A stretch of 64,000 nt of DNA, taken from the NCBI GenBank assembly GCA_958295665.1, contig OY282558.1, positions 338,741,106 through 338,805,105 of the forward strand, read 5' to 3'. Shown here one piece after another: positions 44,378-56,036 of this stretch (its first letter is position 1; every line of letters begins with the position of its first letter). Position numbers and translations under genes: made by a program. Below the pieces are notes generated by a model. It did no database searches and had not been told where the DNA came from. It was given only the letters and a program-made list of their open reading frames with translations. This DNA is from Tipula vernalis (lineage: Eukaryota; Arthropoda; Insecta; Diptera; Tipulidae).

Positions 44378-45777
44378 GATACTGTTAAAGTTAGCCGAAA
44401 GTTTCCAGCCAAAAGTAAAAAGTCAATAATGCAGATTATGGTATTAACAGTCTACCCGAAAATAAAAACTTAGCGGTTTTCAGCCAAAAGCTAACAGGAT
44501 ACGTGGATTACAATAAACACTTTTGAAATAGTCTTACAATGAAAAATTTGTCCTACCTACTCGAAAATATCGGAAAATCAGAAGAATCCAAAAAATTGGA
44601 ATAAAATCAGCCTCTAAGTGTATATCTGAATATGAATCGTTTTATATGGTTTGTCCCGTGAGAAATCTGAGAACATTTGATAAAGTTTCTTGTCGAATCA
44701 AAAGACGAATATAAAAAATCAGCCTCTAGAATTTTAGGTCTGGAGATGGATTACATTGATGTAACTTGTCAATAGATATTGCAGGAAAATGTTTCAGTGC
44801 AAGTTTCCCGTGGAACATCTGAGAAAATTCAATTATCCAAAACCATTAGAAAATGTTTATGGAATCAGCCTCTAGAGTGTTATCTCTAGAGTGATTGTCT
44901 AATGATGTTTCTGATATATAATTTTAGGAAAATCGAATTTTCCCAGATTTCATACGATAAACTAGGACTGAATTCGTCTCCTGCGATAGCTAGTGACAAG
45001 TCACATCAATGCAATCCATCGATTTCGTGTGGCAACTTTCTGATGATTTTCGGAAAATCAAATTTTCCCAAATTTCTGGGTGGGAAACTGATAGCTATCG
45101 CAGGAGAAAAATTCCTCACGCGAACTGAAATTTTCTCCTGCAATACCTATTGACATATCGTATCAATGCAATCCGTCTCCAGGCATAACAATCTAGAGGC
45201 ATCAACTGATTTTTGGAATTTTCTCAGATTTCCCACGGGAAACTTGGACTGAAATTTTTTCTTACAATAACTATTGACAAGTCACATCAATGCATTCTAT
45301 ATTTAGACCGTAACACCGTAGAATCTGATTATCATTTTTCCCTTCGATAGCTATTGGCAAGTCATATCAATGCATTCCATCTCCACACATAACACCCTAG
45401 ATACTGATTTTATACAAATTTTCTAATAATTTTTGGAAAATCGAATTTTCCCAGATTTTCTACTGCGAATTTTTACTAAACTTTTTTTTTCTTGCGACAG
45501 GTATTGATGTAACACTCTAGAGGCTGATTTTATACCAATTTTAAATATTTTTTTGGTTTTCGCAAATTTTCCACATATACTCATTTGCTATTCGTGAATC
45601 CATAGTAATTTTCGGTTAAACACTATCGACTGATAACGAACTAATTTTGTATTTTCGGCTGGGATAACACAATCTGCATTACCGGTTTTTTTTTGTAACT
45701 TTTGGGTTGGAAAATTTCGGCTGACAACATGGTTCTGCATTACCGACTATTTACTTTCGGCTAACTTTCACATTATC
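44378..45777. mobile_element. 1.4-kb foldback element, TCAAAT duplication
   Basis: The left end GATACTGTTAAAGTTAGCCG and the right end in reverse GATAATGTGAAAGTTAGCCG are inverted repeats. TCAAAT flanks both (44372-44377 and 45778-45783). Inside, segments such as CAGCCTCTAGAGTGTTA, GATGGATTGCATTGATGTGA, TTTCCCGTGGGAAATCTGAG and AATTTTCCCAGATTT recur several times in both directions with a period near 200 bp. No coding frame. It has the same general design as the element at 22.5-24.55 kb but a different sequence. Confidence 0.75.
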
Positions 45778-45877
45778 TCAAATGTCAATTATGAAAAATT
45801 CCATTTTTTATACACATATACGCACATATCTCTTCGATTTTTTATCAGATTTATTAATTATTAACAATATTTATACC

Positions 45878-46012
45878 ATCTAACCATCATATCACCATAC
45901 CACTATACCATCAGGTTATGATGTCACCATACCATCGTATTATCATACCATCATACCATCATACGATCGTACCATCATACCCACATACCGTCATGCCATT
46001 ATGCCATCATAC
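45878..46012 (+). repeat. Imperfect (CATACCAT)n microsatellite
   Basis: Variants of ATACCATC and ATCATACC repeat for about 135 bases with substitutions. Confidence 0.85.
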
Positions 46013-46329
46013 CAATTGTAACCGATTATGATGAATTTTGACGTTTCCAACGAATAGAAAGAAATGTGACCCAAAAATTATTTTTCGACGAGTTGAGAGA
46101 AATATGTCAATATCGCTTCTTAATGTTGACTATTTAGGTTTCTGTGAATCATGCACTTGTTGAGGTTTCTTTAAGACAACGTAAACATACTATTTCAATT
46201 GCTAAACAATCAAGATTATCTCAGTATTAATATTCAAGTTCCATAAGAAACTTTTCTTCCCAATCCTCCGCTTTAAACTTTGGGTTATATTTTCTGAGTA
46301 TTTAATTATAATCGGTTAAGGAATAACAA

Positions 46330-46690
46330 GCTCAATCCTACTTGGCCAAATTCCAGAACTTCATTTACATTTTTTTACTTAATTTACATTTAGAATCTCA
46401 TTTCAAACGTACATGTTCAATTTCAACATAATCTGTTGCGAATTAGGTAAGTTCCGCTCTAATTGGCCATATTCCAGAACTTCATCCAAAAGTCATTTTA
46501 GAGTCCCATTCCAACGCGCATGTCAAATTTCATCATAATTGGCCATATTCCAAAACATCATCGAAAAATCATTTTAGAATCCCATTTCGAACGCACATGT
46601 CAAATACCATCATAATTGGTTGAGAAATAGACAAGTTCAGTCCACACATGTCAAATATACACTAAAATCCGTAAGAAATAGATAAGTTAC
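46330..46690 (+). repeat. Minisatellite of roughly 110-120 bp units
   Basis: Three or so diverged units share TTGGCCA.ATTCCA.AAC.TCAT, TCATTTTAGA.TCCCATT and ACATGTCAAAT..CATCATAATTGG. The units are most regular at 46440-46640. Confidence 0.7.
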
Positions 46691-46869
46691 ATGTTAATTG
46701 GCAATTCATATAATTTGCTAAAGGTTCAATTTGAAATGTAAAAGGTTTAATTTGTGGTTTGAGATATTAACATTGGCTTTTTTTAAATGTCAAACATTAT
46801 TTGTGTACAGTTTGGTTCAAATCGGTCAAGGCGTGTGGATTGGTTTAAACATCATTCACCTGCGCTGTA

Positions 46870-47010
46870 CATCATACAAACACTCACTTAAATAGATTGC
46901 TCAACTGCTCACTAAACACTAATCCAACCCCAACTCAACTTCAACTCATGCCGCAAATTGGCCCCCAACTTAACCTTCAACTCAACCCCAAACTCAATGG
47001 CCAAGTTAAC
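46870..47010 (+). repeat. CA-rich low-complexity stretch
   Basis: CAACTCAACCCCAA-like phrases repeat irregularly; purine/pyrimidine composition is strongly skewed. Confidence 0.55.
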
Positions 47011-47035
47011 ATAAAAAATTGGTAAATATTTATAT

Positions 47036-47362
47036 AACCAGGTGTTTTGGATCGACTCGTATGGCAGGTACCCAACCCTCTTGACGTACAGGTTTCAAAA
47101 GCTTTTCAAATCTCCGCCTTGACCATAGAAACAGATTGGCGAAAAAAAATTCTAAATCAGACAAACCGTTCTTGAGATACGATGGGTACAGACATCCCAG
47201 ACATTCAGATGTCCAGACAGACGGACGGCCATTTTTTTTTGTTTTTTTACATTTTTAGACTCAGGGACTTTCAAAACGTTGAGAAAAGTCGTTTTGGACA
47301 AACCAAATTCTTGATCATTTTTGACAGGATTTTAATACTTTGGTCTTTTTAGACCGAAGTAT
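47036..47362. mobile_element. Hairpin-ended repeat, second, diverged copy
   Basis: The same layout as 16458-16987: a CAGACAGACGGACGG stretch (47213-47228), then ACTCAGGGACTTTCAAAACG, then a terminal hairpin ATACTTTGGTCT-TTTT-AGACCGAAGTAT at 47335-47362. The start is unclear. Sequence identity is confined to the last third. Confidence 0.55.
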
Positions 47363-48470
47363 TAGTGGTCCATTCTATTACTTAGTATAAATGTTGTGGG
47401 CGTTTTGATTCATTAGTTTTGTTTTTGTACTTTGATAAATATGAGTACAATAAGAAGTAGAAGAGCAAAACATAAAACGACCTAAGTGCTACACGTAATT
47501 CGGTTTCTACACTTTTGGGAGATCTTTACAAAATTATGGCAACATTACAAATAATTTTCTAATTCATTTAAGTGTTTTATCCAACACACACTCAGGCCAC
47601 AATCCAAACTAACACACAGTTACAATTTTGAGAATATCACTGTAAAATTGATTTTTCTTTCAATATTAAGAGAAAGAGTATCCCTGGGGTTAAAGTAGCA
47701 TGGGTTAAAATGGCATGCCTTCTCAATGTATGTACCATATGTAGGCCATTAACAAAAAAATGTAAATTGGGTTATAAGAAAAATACGATTTTTGATAAAC
47801 TATGTACTATGAACTGTGTATTAAATATCAAACGAAAAATAACCGAAATGAACTTAAATTGTTTGTAGGTAATTTTGAAAAATCTATAAATCGTAAAAAA
47901 ATGAAAAAGTAATTTATTTCAATTATCATTTCCAATTACATAAAAAAACCATTTTCCAAAACAAAACATACCGTAGGGAGCTATTTTCATTCTCCTTATA
48001 AATTTCTGTTATATTATGTCATGTTTGTTGTTGGTAAAGAAATTGTTTATGTTGTTGTTTTTAATATTTTTGTGCAACTGACAATTTTTATATAATGTAG
48101 ATGGCTGTGTCTGTAAAATGTTGTGGCCTTTAATTGGCGATGTAGGTTTTATACCAAAAAAATGTAAATATACCTTCGTCACTGATAATTATAATTTTAA
48201 ATATAGTATAATAACTGTTCATTAGCATTCCAAAATGATTGATGGTTAGACAATACATTTCAATTAAATCGGCTTGCTAAAAAATGAATATACACAGATA
48301 TAGCTAAAATAACGTTATTTCGTCTGGTTGTTAACCTATTTTACTTTCTTTTCTTTGATAACAGAGAGGGTAGTAATCCTGGAAATTTTCGAACTCGAGA
48401 TTTTTGGGGGATGAAAGTAGATGCAGCTGCTTATGTGTCAGAAGTTAGCTTAGATAAGTATCATTATAAA
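47363..48470. other. AT-rich DNA upstream of the gypsy pol remnant
   Basis: No gag gene or 5' LTR could be recognised here, although this is where they would lie. Confidence 0.35.
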
Positions 48471-48489
48471 TTTAGTCATTTACACAAAC

Positions 48490-49446
48490 AGGTGAAGCGA
48501 TTAAAGTTCTTGAGGAGATAGAAGTAATCGTGGAATTTAATATTGAAACATTTGAGTTAAAATTGATGGTCATAGGATGCCTGGAAGAATTTCTCACCAC
48601 TGCTTAGACGTTCATGGTTGAATATTTTGGAACCATTCTAGAAACAATACTTTGCCTTGTCATCAAGGTGCATTTGTCGGTGTAAGTCGGATATTTTTTT
48701 TTAATAGCTCAGCTATTCCAAAATTACTAGATCAGTTTTCAAATATAAAATCAAATACAGTTTATGATCCACCGAATGAGAATTATGTAGTGAACATTTT
48801 AACTGTGGTTATACCGTACTATTTAAAATAAAGTTAGACATGGAAAATGAACTTGAAAGATTGGTTAATAAAAATATTTTAAGGCCCGTAAAATATTCTA
48901 AATGGGCAAGTCCACTAACAGCATTAGTAAAACCAAATAAATCAATTCGTGTTTGTGTTGATTTCAAAGTTACAATCAACAAATTTGTTAAGGGTCAAGG
49001 CTGAGCATTATCCAATTTCCAAAATAGACGAGATTTTTGCAAACCGTTCCAGTTGTAAGTGTTTGTGTATAATACGTTTGTCAAATGCATATCAACAATT
49101 AATCATCTCACAAAAATCTCGCGAATTGTTGACAATAAATACCCACAAGGGTCTCTTCAGATATAATCTGGTTAAAGTACTAAGTCGGTTAAATGAATTT
49201 CAAGTTAAAATTATTGTGGAGAAGTCGACATTTTTAACATCATCGGTCAATTATTTAGGCCACATTATTTCGGGTAATGGTATTCAGCTAAATCCTGAAA
49301 AAGTCGATACTATTGTTACGGCACCAATAGTGAACGAATTACGGCCATATTTAGGCCGTATTGACTATTATGGAAAATCTATGCCAAATTTGTCGATAGA
49401 ATTACATGAATTATATAACTTACTTAAAAAAGATATTGGTTTTTAA
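48490..49446 (+). pseudogene. Ty3/gypsy protease and reverse transcriptase
   Basis: AIKVLEEIEVIVEFNIETFE near 48500-48560 resembles the C-terminal part of gypsy proteases. The RT starts near 48840: MENELERLVNKNILRPV, SKWASPLTALVKPNKSIRVC, VDFKV, then a shift. YPISKIDEIFANRS and IIRLSNAYQQLII follow; the latter holds the K/R-x-D-L-x-x-A-Y motif with Asp replaced by Ser, so the first catalytic residue is lost. ELLTINTHKGLFRYNLV then joins directly to VLSRLNEFQVKIIVEKSTFL and NYLGHIISGNGI. The palm segment with Y-x-D-D is deleted between them. Confidence 0.8.
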
Positions 49447-49599
49447 GCCTGATTTCCATTATGAAATATTTACTGACAGTATAAACAAAATGGGATAAAA
49501 ATATATATTCGCGTGCTGCGTGAGAGAAAAAAAACACTTTTTCAGTTTTACAGTACTGAAAAAATTATTATAGTATACTGTACACTTGTCCTATTTGCA

Positions 49600-50500
49600 G
49601 AGCTGTTGTCACTGGAACTGAAACCACAGTAAGAAAAAAGTACAAAAAAATACTAATCCAGATCGCGAAAGAATCATAAATTGTGCTAATAAGCGTGAGG
49701 ATTGGGTGTCTTTAAAATGTTACCAAGAGGAGGCATAAAACCTAAAAATTTAAATGAGGAACAAATTGATTTGAGAGTTTCATGGGTAGAAGAGGATTGC
49801 AGCTACACACTGCAGCAATTAAAACAAAAAATATTAACCAATTTCAACACATCGATATCTGCGTCAACTGCAGGTAATTACCTAGAAGGTAGACTCTTCA
49901 TTATGAACCGAAATAAATAAAGGAAAAACAGCAGAATATGTGCAACGTTTGAATAAGTACCTACAACAAGGGAATCAGATTGTTTGGATAGATGAAACCA
50001 ATTTCAATTTGTTTTGCCGCCGGACAAGGGGCCGTGCGGTAGCTGGTACCAGAGCAGTCCAACTCCTTCCGGCAGCACGAGGCCCTAACGTCCATTTAAT
50101 AGGAGCAATCTCTACTGCAGGAGTTGTGTCAATGGAGCGGAGAAGAGGTTCATTTACAGCGCATCTAGCAAATGCATGGGTGGCAAGACTGATGCAGCAC
50201 TGGCAAGATATGAGAAATAAACTGGAAGATTTGGTAATTGTTTCAGACAACGCACCTCACCATTCAAAACTAGAAACAGTTATTACTGGAACGATGGCAT
50301 CTCTGCTGCGGCTAGGGCCATATTCGCCAATGCTTAATCCTATCGAGACGATTTGGTCTGGCTTACGCTAAAAATAATATTAGAATACCCAGCGTTACAG
50401 GTCCTGGTGTTATGGAACAAAGACTAATCTACTTGGAGGAGATAATAGATCAGGAAAAGAATACCGTAGCAGGAGGTGATTGTGCTCGTGCCGTATAAGC
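49600..50500 (+). pseudogene. IS630/Tc1-like transposase, frameshifted
   Basis: Text starts near 49640 with NPDRERIINCANKREDWVSL. A small deletion follows, then LPRGGIKPKNLNEEQIDLRV and STAGNYLEGRLF (helix-turn-helix region). A shift near 49915 leads to YVQRLNKYLQQGNQIVWIDE, TNFNLFCRRTRGRA, VIVSDNAPHHSKLE and LLRLGPYSPMLNPIETIW. The D of W-I-D-E-T, the D of S-D-N-A-P-H-H and the E of N-P-I-E form the catalytic triad, with 32 residues between the last two as it stands. A stop shortly after truncates it. No inverted repeats or TA duplication were located. It lies inside the gypsy element. Confidence 0.75.
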
Positions 50501-50509
50501 TACCGCTTT

Positions 50510-51042
50510 AGCAATGAACTACATGCCTGTTGGTATCTAAAGCAGAAGTTCATTCATTATTTTGATTATTTGTTTTATTTATTTGATATTTCTGTTATTG
50601 TTTGTGTTTGTGTTATTGTTTCTTTATTAAAGAATATTGTTTATGTTATGTTAAAAAGATCAAATTGTTAATTATAATTCAGAAATATTCAATATTCATC
50701 CCATTGATGCAATAAATTGACCAAATAAATATAATAAAAATTGAATTTAATTAACTTATCTTTAGTATGCTCTATTAAATATATAAAAACTAACATATAA
50801 CAAGTATCAATACTCTCCATTACTTCTCAAACTTAGCAAAAATTAAAATGTCAGCACTAAATAAAACTCCATAACTTAAAATACTAATAACTGCTATTAC
50901 ATCATAAAACACTTCATTAACTTCTGTATAAAAATCATTCAATATAAACTCTTGGGGATATCCCCATCCCGCCTTTTGTTCGTGGAGGAAACAAAATATA
51001 TCATATATTATATATAACCTTTCTTAGGAATTTCACTCTATG
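50510..51042. other. AT-rich DNA, nothing recognised
   Basis: Holds the small palindrome TTGGGGATATCCCCATCC at 50953-50970 and no supported gene. Confidence 0.35.
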
Positions 51043-51066
51043 TGTAATCATCATAATTAAAACTAT

Positions 51067-51625
51067 TGATTGATTGATTGATTTCAAATGTACGATCAAG
51101 CATTACGCAAGTTCCCGTATTATAAATGCGAATACCACACACCACTATTCTATCTATACCCATGTTACAAACACGACGACACCATTACACCATTCTTCCA
51201 TGAAGAAAAGCTTCACACATCGATTTAACCAGATAAGTCTAATAAATAGTGTGATCTCCGGCCCCTGGCCAGGCAGCCATCGTACACCCGTTTTACATAT
51301 AACAAACCCGAAGGATTGGATTCGTAGGGACAGACTCGACCCGGTTACAGACACCAAGCGATCGATAGTTAGTGTTTGTTATGACAGCACGCACAATGAC
51401 AACACACAATTTCCTAATGCCGCAAGTTCTTTTTGCTGAAAAGCTAATAACAACTATTATTATTCCCCTCCACCATTTTATCCATCGGCGGTTGTGAGGG
51501 GGGCGAGATTTCGTTCCATCATTATGTTTCCATGCGGTCACCCAAATTTGTACTAACTGTAGCTAGTGTTGCTTGACGTTGTTGTTGAAATTGTTGCGTC
51601 TCTGCTGTCTCTGCTACTCGCCCCC
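51067..51625 (-). mobile_element. SINE copy 2, lacking the tRNA head, 24-bp duplication
   Basis: Body and (TTGA)n tail match the copy at 8786-9511. The sequence stops at CTGCTACTCGCCCCC, just before the tRNA-like head. The 24 bases at 51043-51066 are repeated exactly at 51626-51649. A 5'-truncated copy with its own duplication is the usual product of incomplete target-primed reverse transcription. Confidence 0.88.
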
Positions 51626-51649
51626 TGTAATCATCATAATTAAAACTAT

Positions 51650-52040
51650 GTAAACAAATTGACCAAATAATTTCAATTGAATCTTTCATTACAAAATAAA
51701 TATTCTCCTAACCGCAACATGCATGATATCGTCCCATTATTACTGTTTCAATGCTAATTTGTGCTATCTAACGCAATCTCGAAAAATCTCCCGCGTTGAT
51801 AATCCATTTCAAGCAAATGATGTTACCTAAACATTCGCTAACTGTGAAGTAAATTAACATACATAAAATTCCTGTTGCAGAAATTGCTGCAATTGGATGA
51901 ATGTTGAAATTTTCTGAATTACATTTGACTTTCTGAATTTTATCTGACTAATCTGAATTACAATTGATACTTTCCGAATTGCAGTTGACTAGTCTGAATT
52001 ACAATTTACGCTTTCTAAATTACAATTGGAAAAGGTGTAG
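51650..52040. other. Sequence between the SINE and resumed gypsy pol
   Basis: TCTGAATTACA-type phrases repeat at about 51910-52025 (five or so diverged copies of CTGAATTACAATTGAC). No gene supported. Confidence 0.45.
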
Positions 52041-52330
52041 TATAATCATCAATTGAAAAACATTATTCTCAATTTCATAGAGAAGCACTAGCCATATTGT
52101 TCGGAATTAAAAAATTCCCTAAATACATATTTGGTTTACTACTTACAATATACAACGATCATCAAGCGCTAAAAGAATTATTTAGTCCAAAGAAGTCAAC
52201 ACCGCCAGTGGCGGCAGCAAGGTTGCAAATGCGGTCTATCGTATTATCCATATACTATATGACTATAATATTCAACATCGTCCTGGAAAAAAATTTTTTT
52301 ATGCCGACGCATGATCACGATTGCCTGAAA
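52040..52330 (+). pseudogene. Ty3/gypsy RNase H domain
   Basis: EKHYSQFHREALAILFGIKK (from about 52055) and FPKYIFGLLLTIYNDHQALK carry the E and D positions of gypsy RNase H. FSPKKSTPPVAAARLQMRSI then matches the segment that follows in active elements. The frame ends soon after. Confidence 0.78.
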
Positions 52331-52639
52331 ATAGAGCAACGAATATAGTAATCGATAAAATTCAATACCTTAATTTTTCTGATAACTTTCCAATTGTAGC
52401 AGAATCTACTTTTAAGATAAACTCCTAAGTCTAGTCTATAAAAATGTTATGATCGGGTGGCCTCAAGATAATCGTAAAATACAGTATTAAATCAAGGAAT
52501 TTTATAACAAAAGATGTTACTTATCTTGCGAGGCTAATTGTTCTTTTTATATGTCTAGAGTAATAATTGTGGTAGTATTGCAGTCAGATATTATAAATTT
52601 GTTGTATGTACTCGTATGAATGTCATATAGGAATAGTGA

Positions 52640-53201
52640 AAATGAAATTGACAGGAAGGTGGTATGTATAGTGGTTAGGAATAGATAAGGATATTGAGAG
52701 GTGTATTAAGAAACATATAGTTTGTCAACAAACACAAAATAAAAATAACGAGAAATTTGAAAGTAGATGGTCTGAAGCAAAACATCCTTTGGAGCGAATT
52801 CATATTGATTTTCTACATTTTTAAAATTTTAGTTGGTTACTTATAGTAGATGCATTTAGAAAATTTGTTGAGATTATACAAATAAACCGCGTTGAGATTA
52901 TACAAATGAAGCGAAAAATTATGTAGATTCTTTTCCATTTTTATTTTACCTACTACTATTATAGTCTCGGATAATGGCCCACCATTTAATTTGAAAGCAC
53001 TTAAGTTTTATGCGAAGAAGCATAATATTGTCGTAGTGAAGTCTCCACCATATAATCCCCAATCAAATGGGGTAGCTGAGCGAAATATTCAATCAGTAAA
53101 GAAAGTCTTATACAAAACAATGCTTAATGAGGAAGCAAAGAACTATTCTATGACATTTGAAAAATTTCTATTACACCATAATCTAATGGTGACACCTAGG
53201 A
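52640..53201 (+). pseudogene. Ty3/gypsy integrase, 3'-truncated
   Basis: GIDKDIERCIKKHIVCQQTQ holds the C-x-x-C half of the zinc finger. HPLERIHIDFLHF is the first catalytic-Asp motif of the core. SWLLIVDAFRKFVEII follows. Near 52970 IVSDNGPPFN (second Asp, partly out of frame) leads to KKHNIVVVKSPPYNPQSNG and VAERNIQSVKKVL with the catalytic Glu. The frame stops at the probable LTR start, so the C-terminal domain and the polypurine tract are missing. Confidence 0.8.
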
Positions 53202-53679
53202 TGTGATAGAATAAGTTAAATGAATAGCTCAATGTTTTACTGTACTAAATGGAATTTTCCATGATAAAACAGTTCTAAATGTTTCTACACTATTAGTACT
53301 GGAAATGTCATGAACTTTCGAGAAGTTTGCTTTGTGTATATAAAAAGGCGAACAAGATCGAATTGGATTATTAGTATTTGGAATGCGATAGAGTAAACTT
53401 GTAAGATTATTAGTAGTATTTGGAAAGCGACAGTGTGAAGATTAAAAAGTAATTAAAAAGTGATTTAAAAAGAGTTGTAGTGCGAAATAAAAATTATAAG
53501 TGAACAGTAAAATTGTGTAAAAATTATTTAAAGTGATTTTGTGAATTATCGTTAATAAATAGTGTTTTTATAATTTTTGTGTGACATAAATAAATTCGTT
53601 GGGGATAAATTGAATTGATTTTGTATTATTCACAATCCAGTGATACGAGAACCTTGAGTGACAAGGCAAAAACGTAACA
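53202..53679 (+). mobile_element. Probable gypsy 3' LTR
   Basis: Starts TGTGATAG and ends CGTAACA, with a TATAAAAAG box at 53338-53346 and several AATAAA signals near 53500-53590. It directly follows the integrase. Without a 5' LTR to compare, the limits are inferred from the TG...CA ends. Confidence 0.5.
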
Positions 53680-53689
53680 ATACGAATAC

Positions 53690-54480
53690 ACAATCCATGA
53701 CAATGCAAAAATGAATTTTATTTGATTCGCTTAGTAAGAAAAAAAATGTTTGATTTCATATTAGCAATATAAAAAAACATTGTAATAGAAATAGTAATAA
53801 TTGTCATTCAAAAATAAAATCTGGAACAAAACCATTCCCGATAAAGAGATAAAAAGATGCTCTTCAAAATAAAATGAATTTCTATCTGTCTTTTATAACA
53901 ACAAACATTTTCTATAAATTTTAAGAAATAATACATTTTCTAATATCGCTTTCGATTGATTCAAAAAAATAACAATCTGAAGGAAAAAAATTTGCTTTTT
54001 TTGCTACTAGTTTGAAAAAACGTTGTTCTGAGGCCAAATATTTTTGCTCGAGAATTAAGAGAATTAAAGAGAATTTTTTAGAAATTTCGATTTTTCGGTA
54101 GATTTACCCTTCTTTTACATAAATATGTATGTTTGTAGGTTTATTCTGGTTCTGTCATTTGGCTGATTGGCTACCGTTTTTAGTTTGAAAACTTATTATG
54201 GCTATTGTTGGTTTAGAAGTATCATTAAATTAATCTCAACATTTCATCGAAAACAAATTTTTTAGATTTTATATCTGCGCTTTTCTAGTTTTCTATATTT
54301 TGATAGATGACCCACAAACATAAAAGAGCAATGAGTTGTTCTTGTTCGATTGACGCCGAAATTGAGATTGCTTTTCCATAGAGGGGGAAAAAATCAATCG
54401 AAAATGACATAAATATAACATTCGTTCATTCATAAAACAAATAGGAAATCCAAACTAACTTGTTTCAGGGGCAAAAGTGA
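53690..54480. other. AT-rich DNA before the hAT gene
   Basis: No gene supported; the hAT terminal repeat may lie here but was not identified. Confidence 0.35.
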
Positions 54481-54481
54481 A

Positions 54482-55260
54482 TATTTTTCAACGACTTTGC
54501 TTGTAAGGAAGGTGGCAAAATAATTTTGCCTTTTACTTCGTCCAATAAATGGTAAGCGATAATATTTTGCAATATAGTTTAAATATTCGCAAACATTTAT
54601 TTACAAAATTTTAGAAACTCTTCAAACATCGAAAAGAAATTTAGAAAAAGCGGACAATGGTGTCAATAGATTATACTCAACTCAACAAGAATCGGTAAGA
54701 TCCATTTGTTAGTTTTATTAAAATATCCGTGAATACATTTAAATTAACGTTTTTAATTTAAATATTTTAGCCGCCTAAAAAACTTAAAAAACTTTCAAAT
54801 ATTTAAAAAGTTGGAAGGAAAGTCCCCTTCTTAAACCGTGGTTAAAATGCCAAAATAGATTGTCAAATTTCCAAGTTTGTTCGTACGATTTGAAAAGTTC
54901 TGGTCGAGTTAAAGATTTAAAGCAACATGCTAGGACTGCTAAACACATGACGAATTCCAAGTCCATCAAAATACATCACGCAAGTTCCAAGTTATTTGCA
55001 GGTACTTCACATGCTAACCATGAAATCACTAAAGCCGAGCTAAAATCTAGTGTATTTTGTGCAGAGCGCACTATTTGGTTTGCCACGATGGATCATTTAT
55101 TCCTGTTTTGAAAAATGCAATCCCGGATTCGGAAATAGTTAAAAACCTATCGTGTACTCGAACAAAATATTACTTTTGATAAAAAACGTTATAGGAGCAT
55201 CACATTTAGAGGGTATTTGAGCTCTATGCAATACCAACGACATCTCAACAACCAAACAAT
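54482..55260 (+). pseudogene. hAT transposase, N-terminal part with small introns
   Basis: Canonical-looking splice sites give a small exon at about 54615-54691, between AATG|GTAAGC with acceptor TTTTAG|AA and AATCG|GTAAGA with acceptor TTTTAG|CC. It joins in frame to PPKKLKKLSN. A shift then leads to SWKESPLLKPWLK and FQVCSYDLKSSGRVKDLKQH, RTAKH. The C-x(n)-C...H...H set is the zinc-finger region of this hAT group. AELKSSVFCAERTIWFATMD and IPDSEIVKNLSCTRTK follow. Stops come next, up to QLSLVV, where the LOA derivative enters at 55273. Confidence 0.7.
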
Positions 55261-55272
55261 TAAGCCTGGTTG

Positions 55273-56024
55273 CGGGTGGTTTGGCGTCTATTGGAGGGGG
55301 GGATCAAAGTTGAGTAGATTAATCTACCAGTTCCGTAACCTTCCAGTAGGGTGCGCATCACGTGAGCTGTTCTGGTCTTGTCATTAGGCAGCTGCGTGAT
55401 GGGTACAATTGTGTAAGGGGTAACCTGTTCACAATTCGCAAGTGTACGTACTGCCTCCTCGTGGCAACCGCTGGTAACTAAGGCCACTTGGCACATTTTT
55501 GGCCATTTGGCACAGGCTAAAGTACGGCGCTAAAGGAGAAAACCTTGACAAAAAACCCGAATCTAAGGTGGAACAGCATATGCCGAAAGATGAATGGCTG
55601 ATAGGTTAATCAGCCCAAAATATGCGGACTCTGGATACCAGGCACCCTCCAGTTTTATTTAGCCTTCCTGTAGTAATGCTGGGCGACCTACAGGTGATTT
55701 GCAATTCCGAGCAACTCGTAAGAGTAAAATCAAACGTAATACGGGGCAGGAGTAGGAATATACGGGAGTGGGACAATCCTCTCGAGGTCCTTGAGCTCCA
55801 ATGCTACCGTTTTTCTAGCGGAACTACATGCTGTGGTAAACATCTAGGAGAGAGAGCAATAAGCCCAGATAGTATGTATCACGTACCGGGAGGCAGTATT
55901 GTCAGGTTCATTAAGAACCTGAATATTGACTGGACGGATAATTAAGCAGGGGCCAGCACAATAGGTCTTTTAGGTCGCAGTGCGAAGTGGCTGATCGCCC
56001 GCACGGCCTCCCCAATAATAATAA
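55273..56024 (+). mobile_element. 752-bp internally deleted LOA derivative
   Basis: TAAGCCTGGTTG is repeated at 55261-55272 and 56025-56036. The left half resembles the 5' UTR of the LOA-type LINE at 30897 (ACCGCTGGTAACTA and CGGCGCTAAAGGAG in the same order). The right half encodes the last residues of a LOA-type ORF2 (CGKHLGERAISPDSM, IVRFIKNLNID) and ends in (AAT)n. The middle, including all enzymes, is gone. The tail differs from that of the 30897 copy, so the parent was another subfamily. It can only have moved with enzymes supplied by a LINE. Confidence 0.82.
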
Positions 56025-56036
56025 TAAGCCTGGTTG

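Larger units (their letters stand above)
48480..53201 (+). mobile_element. Ty3/gypsy retrotransposon, decayed and split
   Basis: Protease, RT, RNase H and integrase pieces lie in the gypsy order on the plus strand and lead to a probable 3' LTR. Between 49500 and about 52040 a Tc1/IS630-like transposase remnant and a SINE have entered. No 5' LTR or gag was found. Confidence 0.78.

Noticed and set aside
54784..54969. 61-codon minus-strand frame
   Set aside because: Antisense to the hAT N-terminal coding region.
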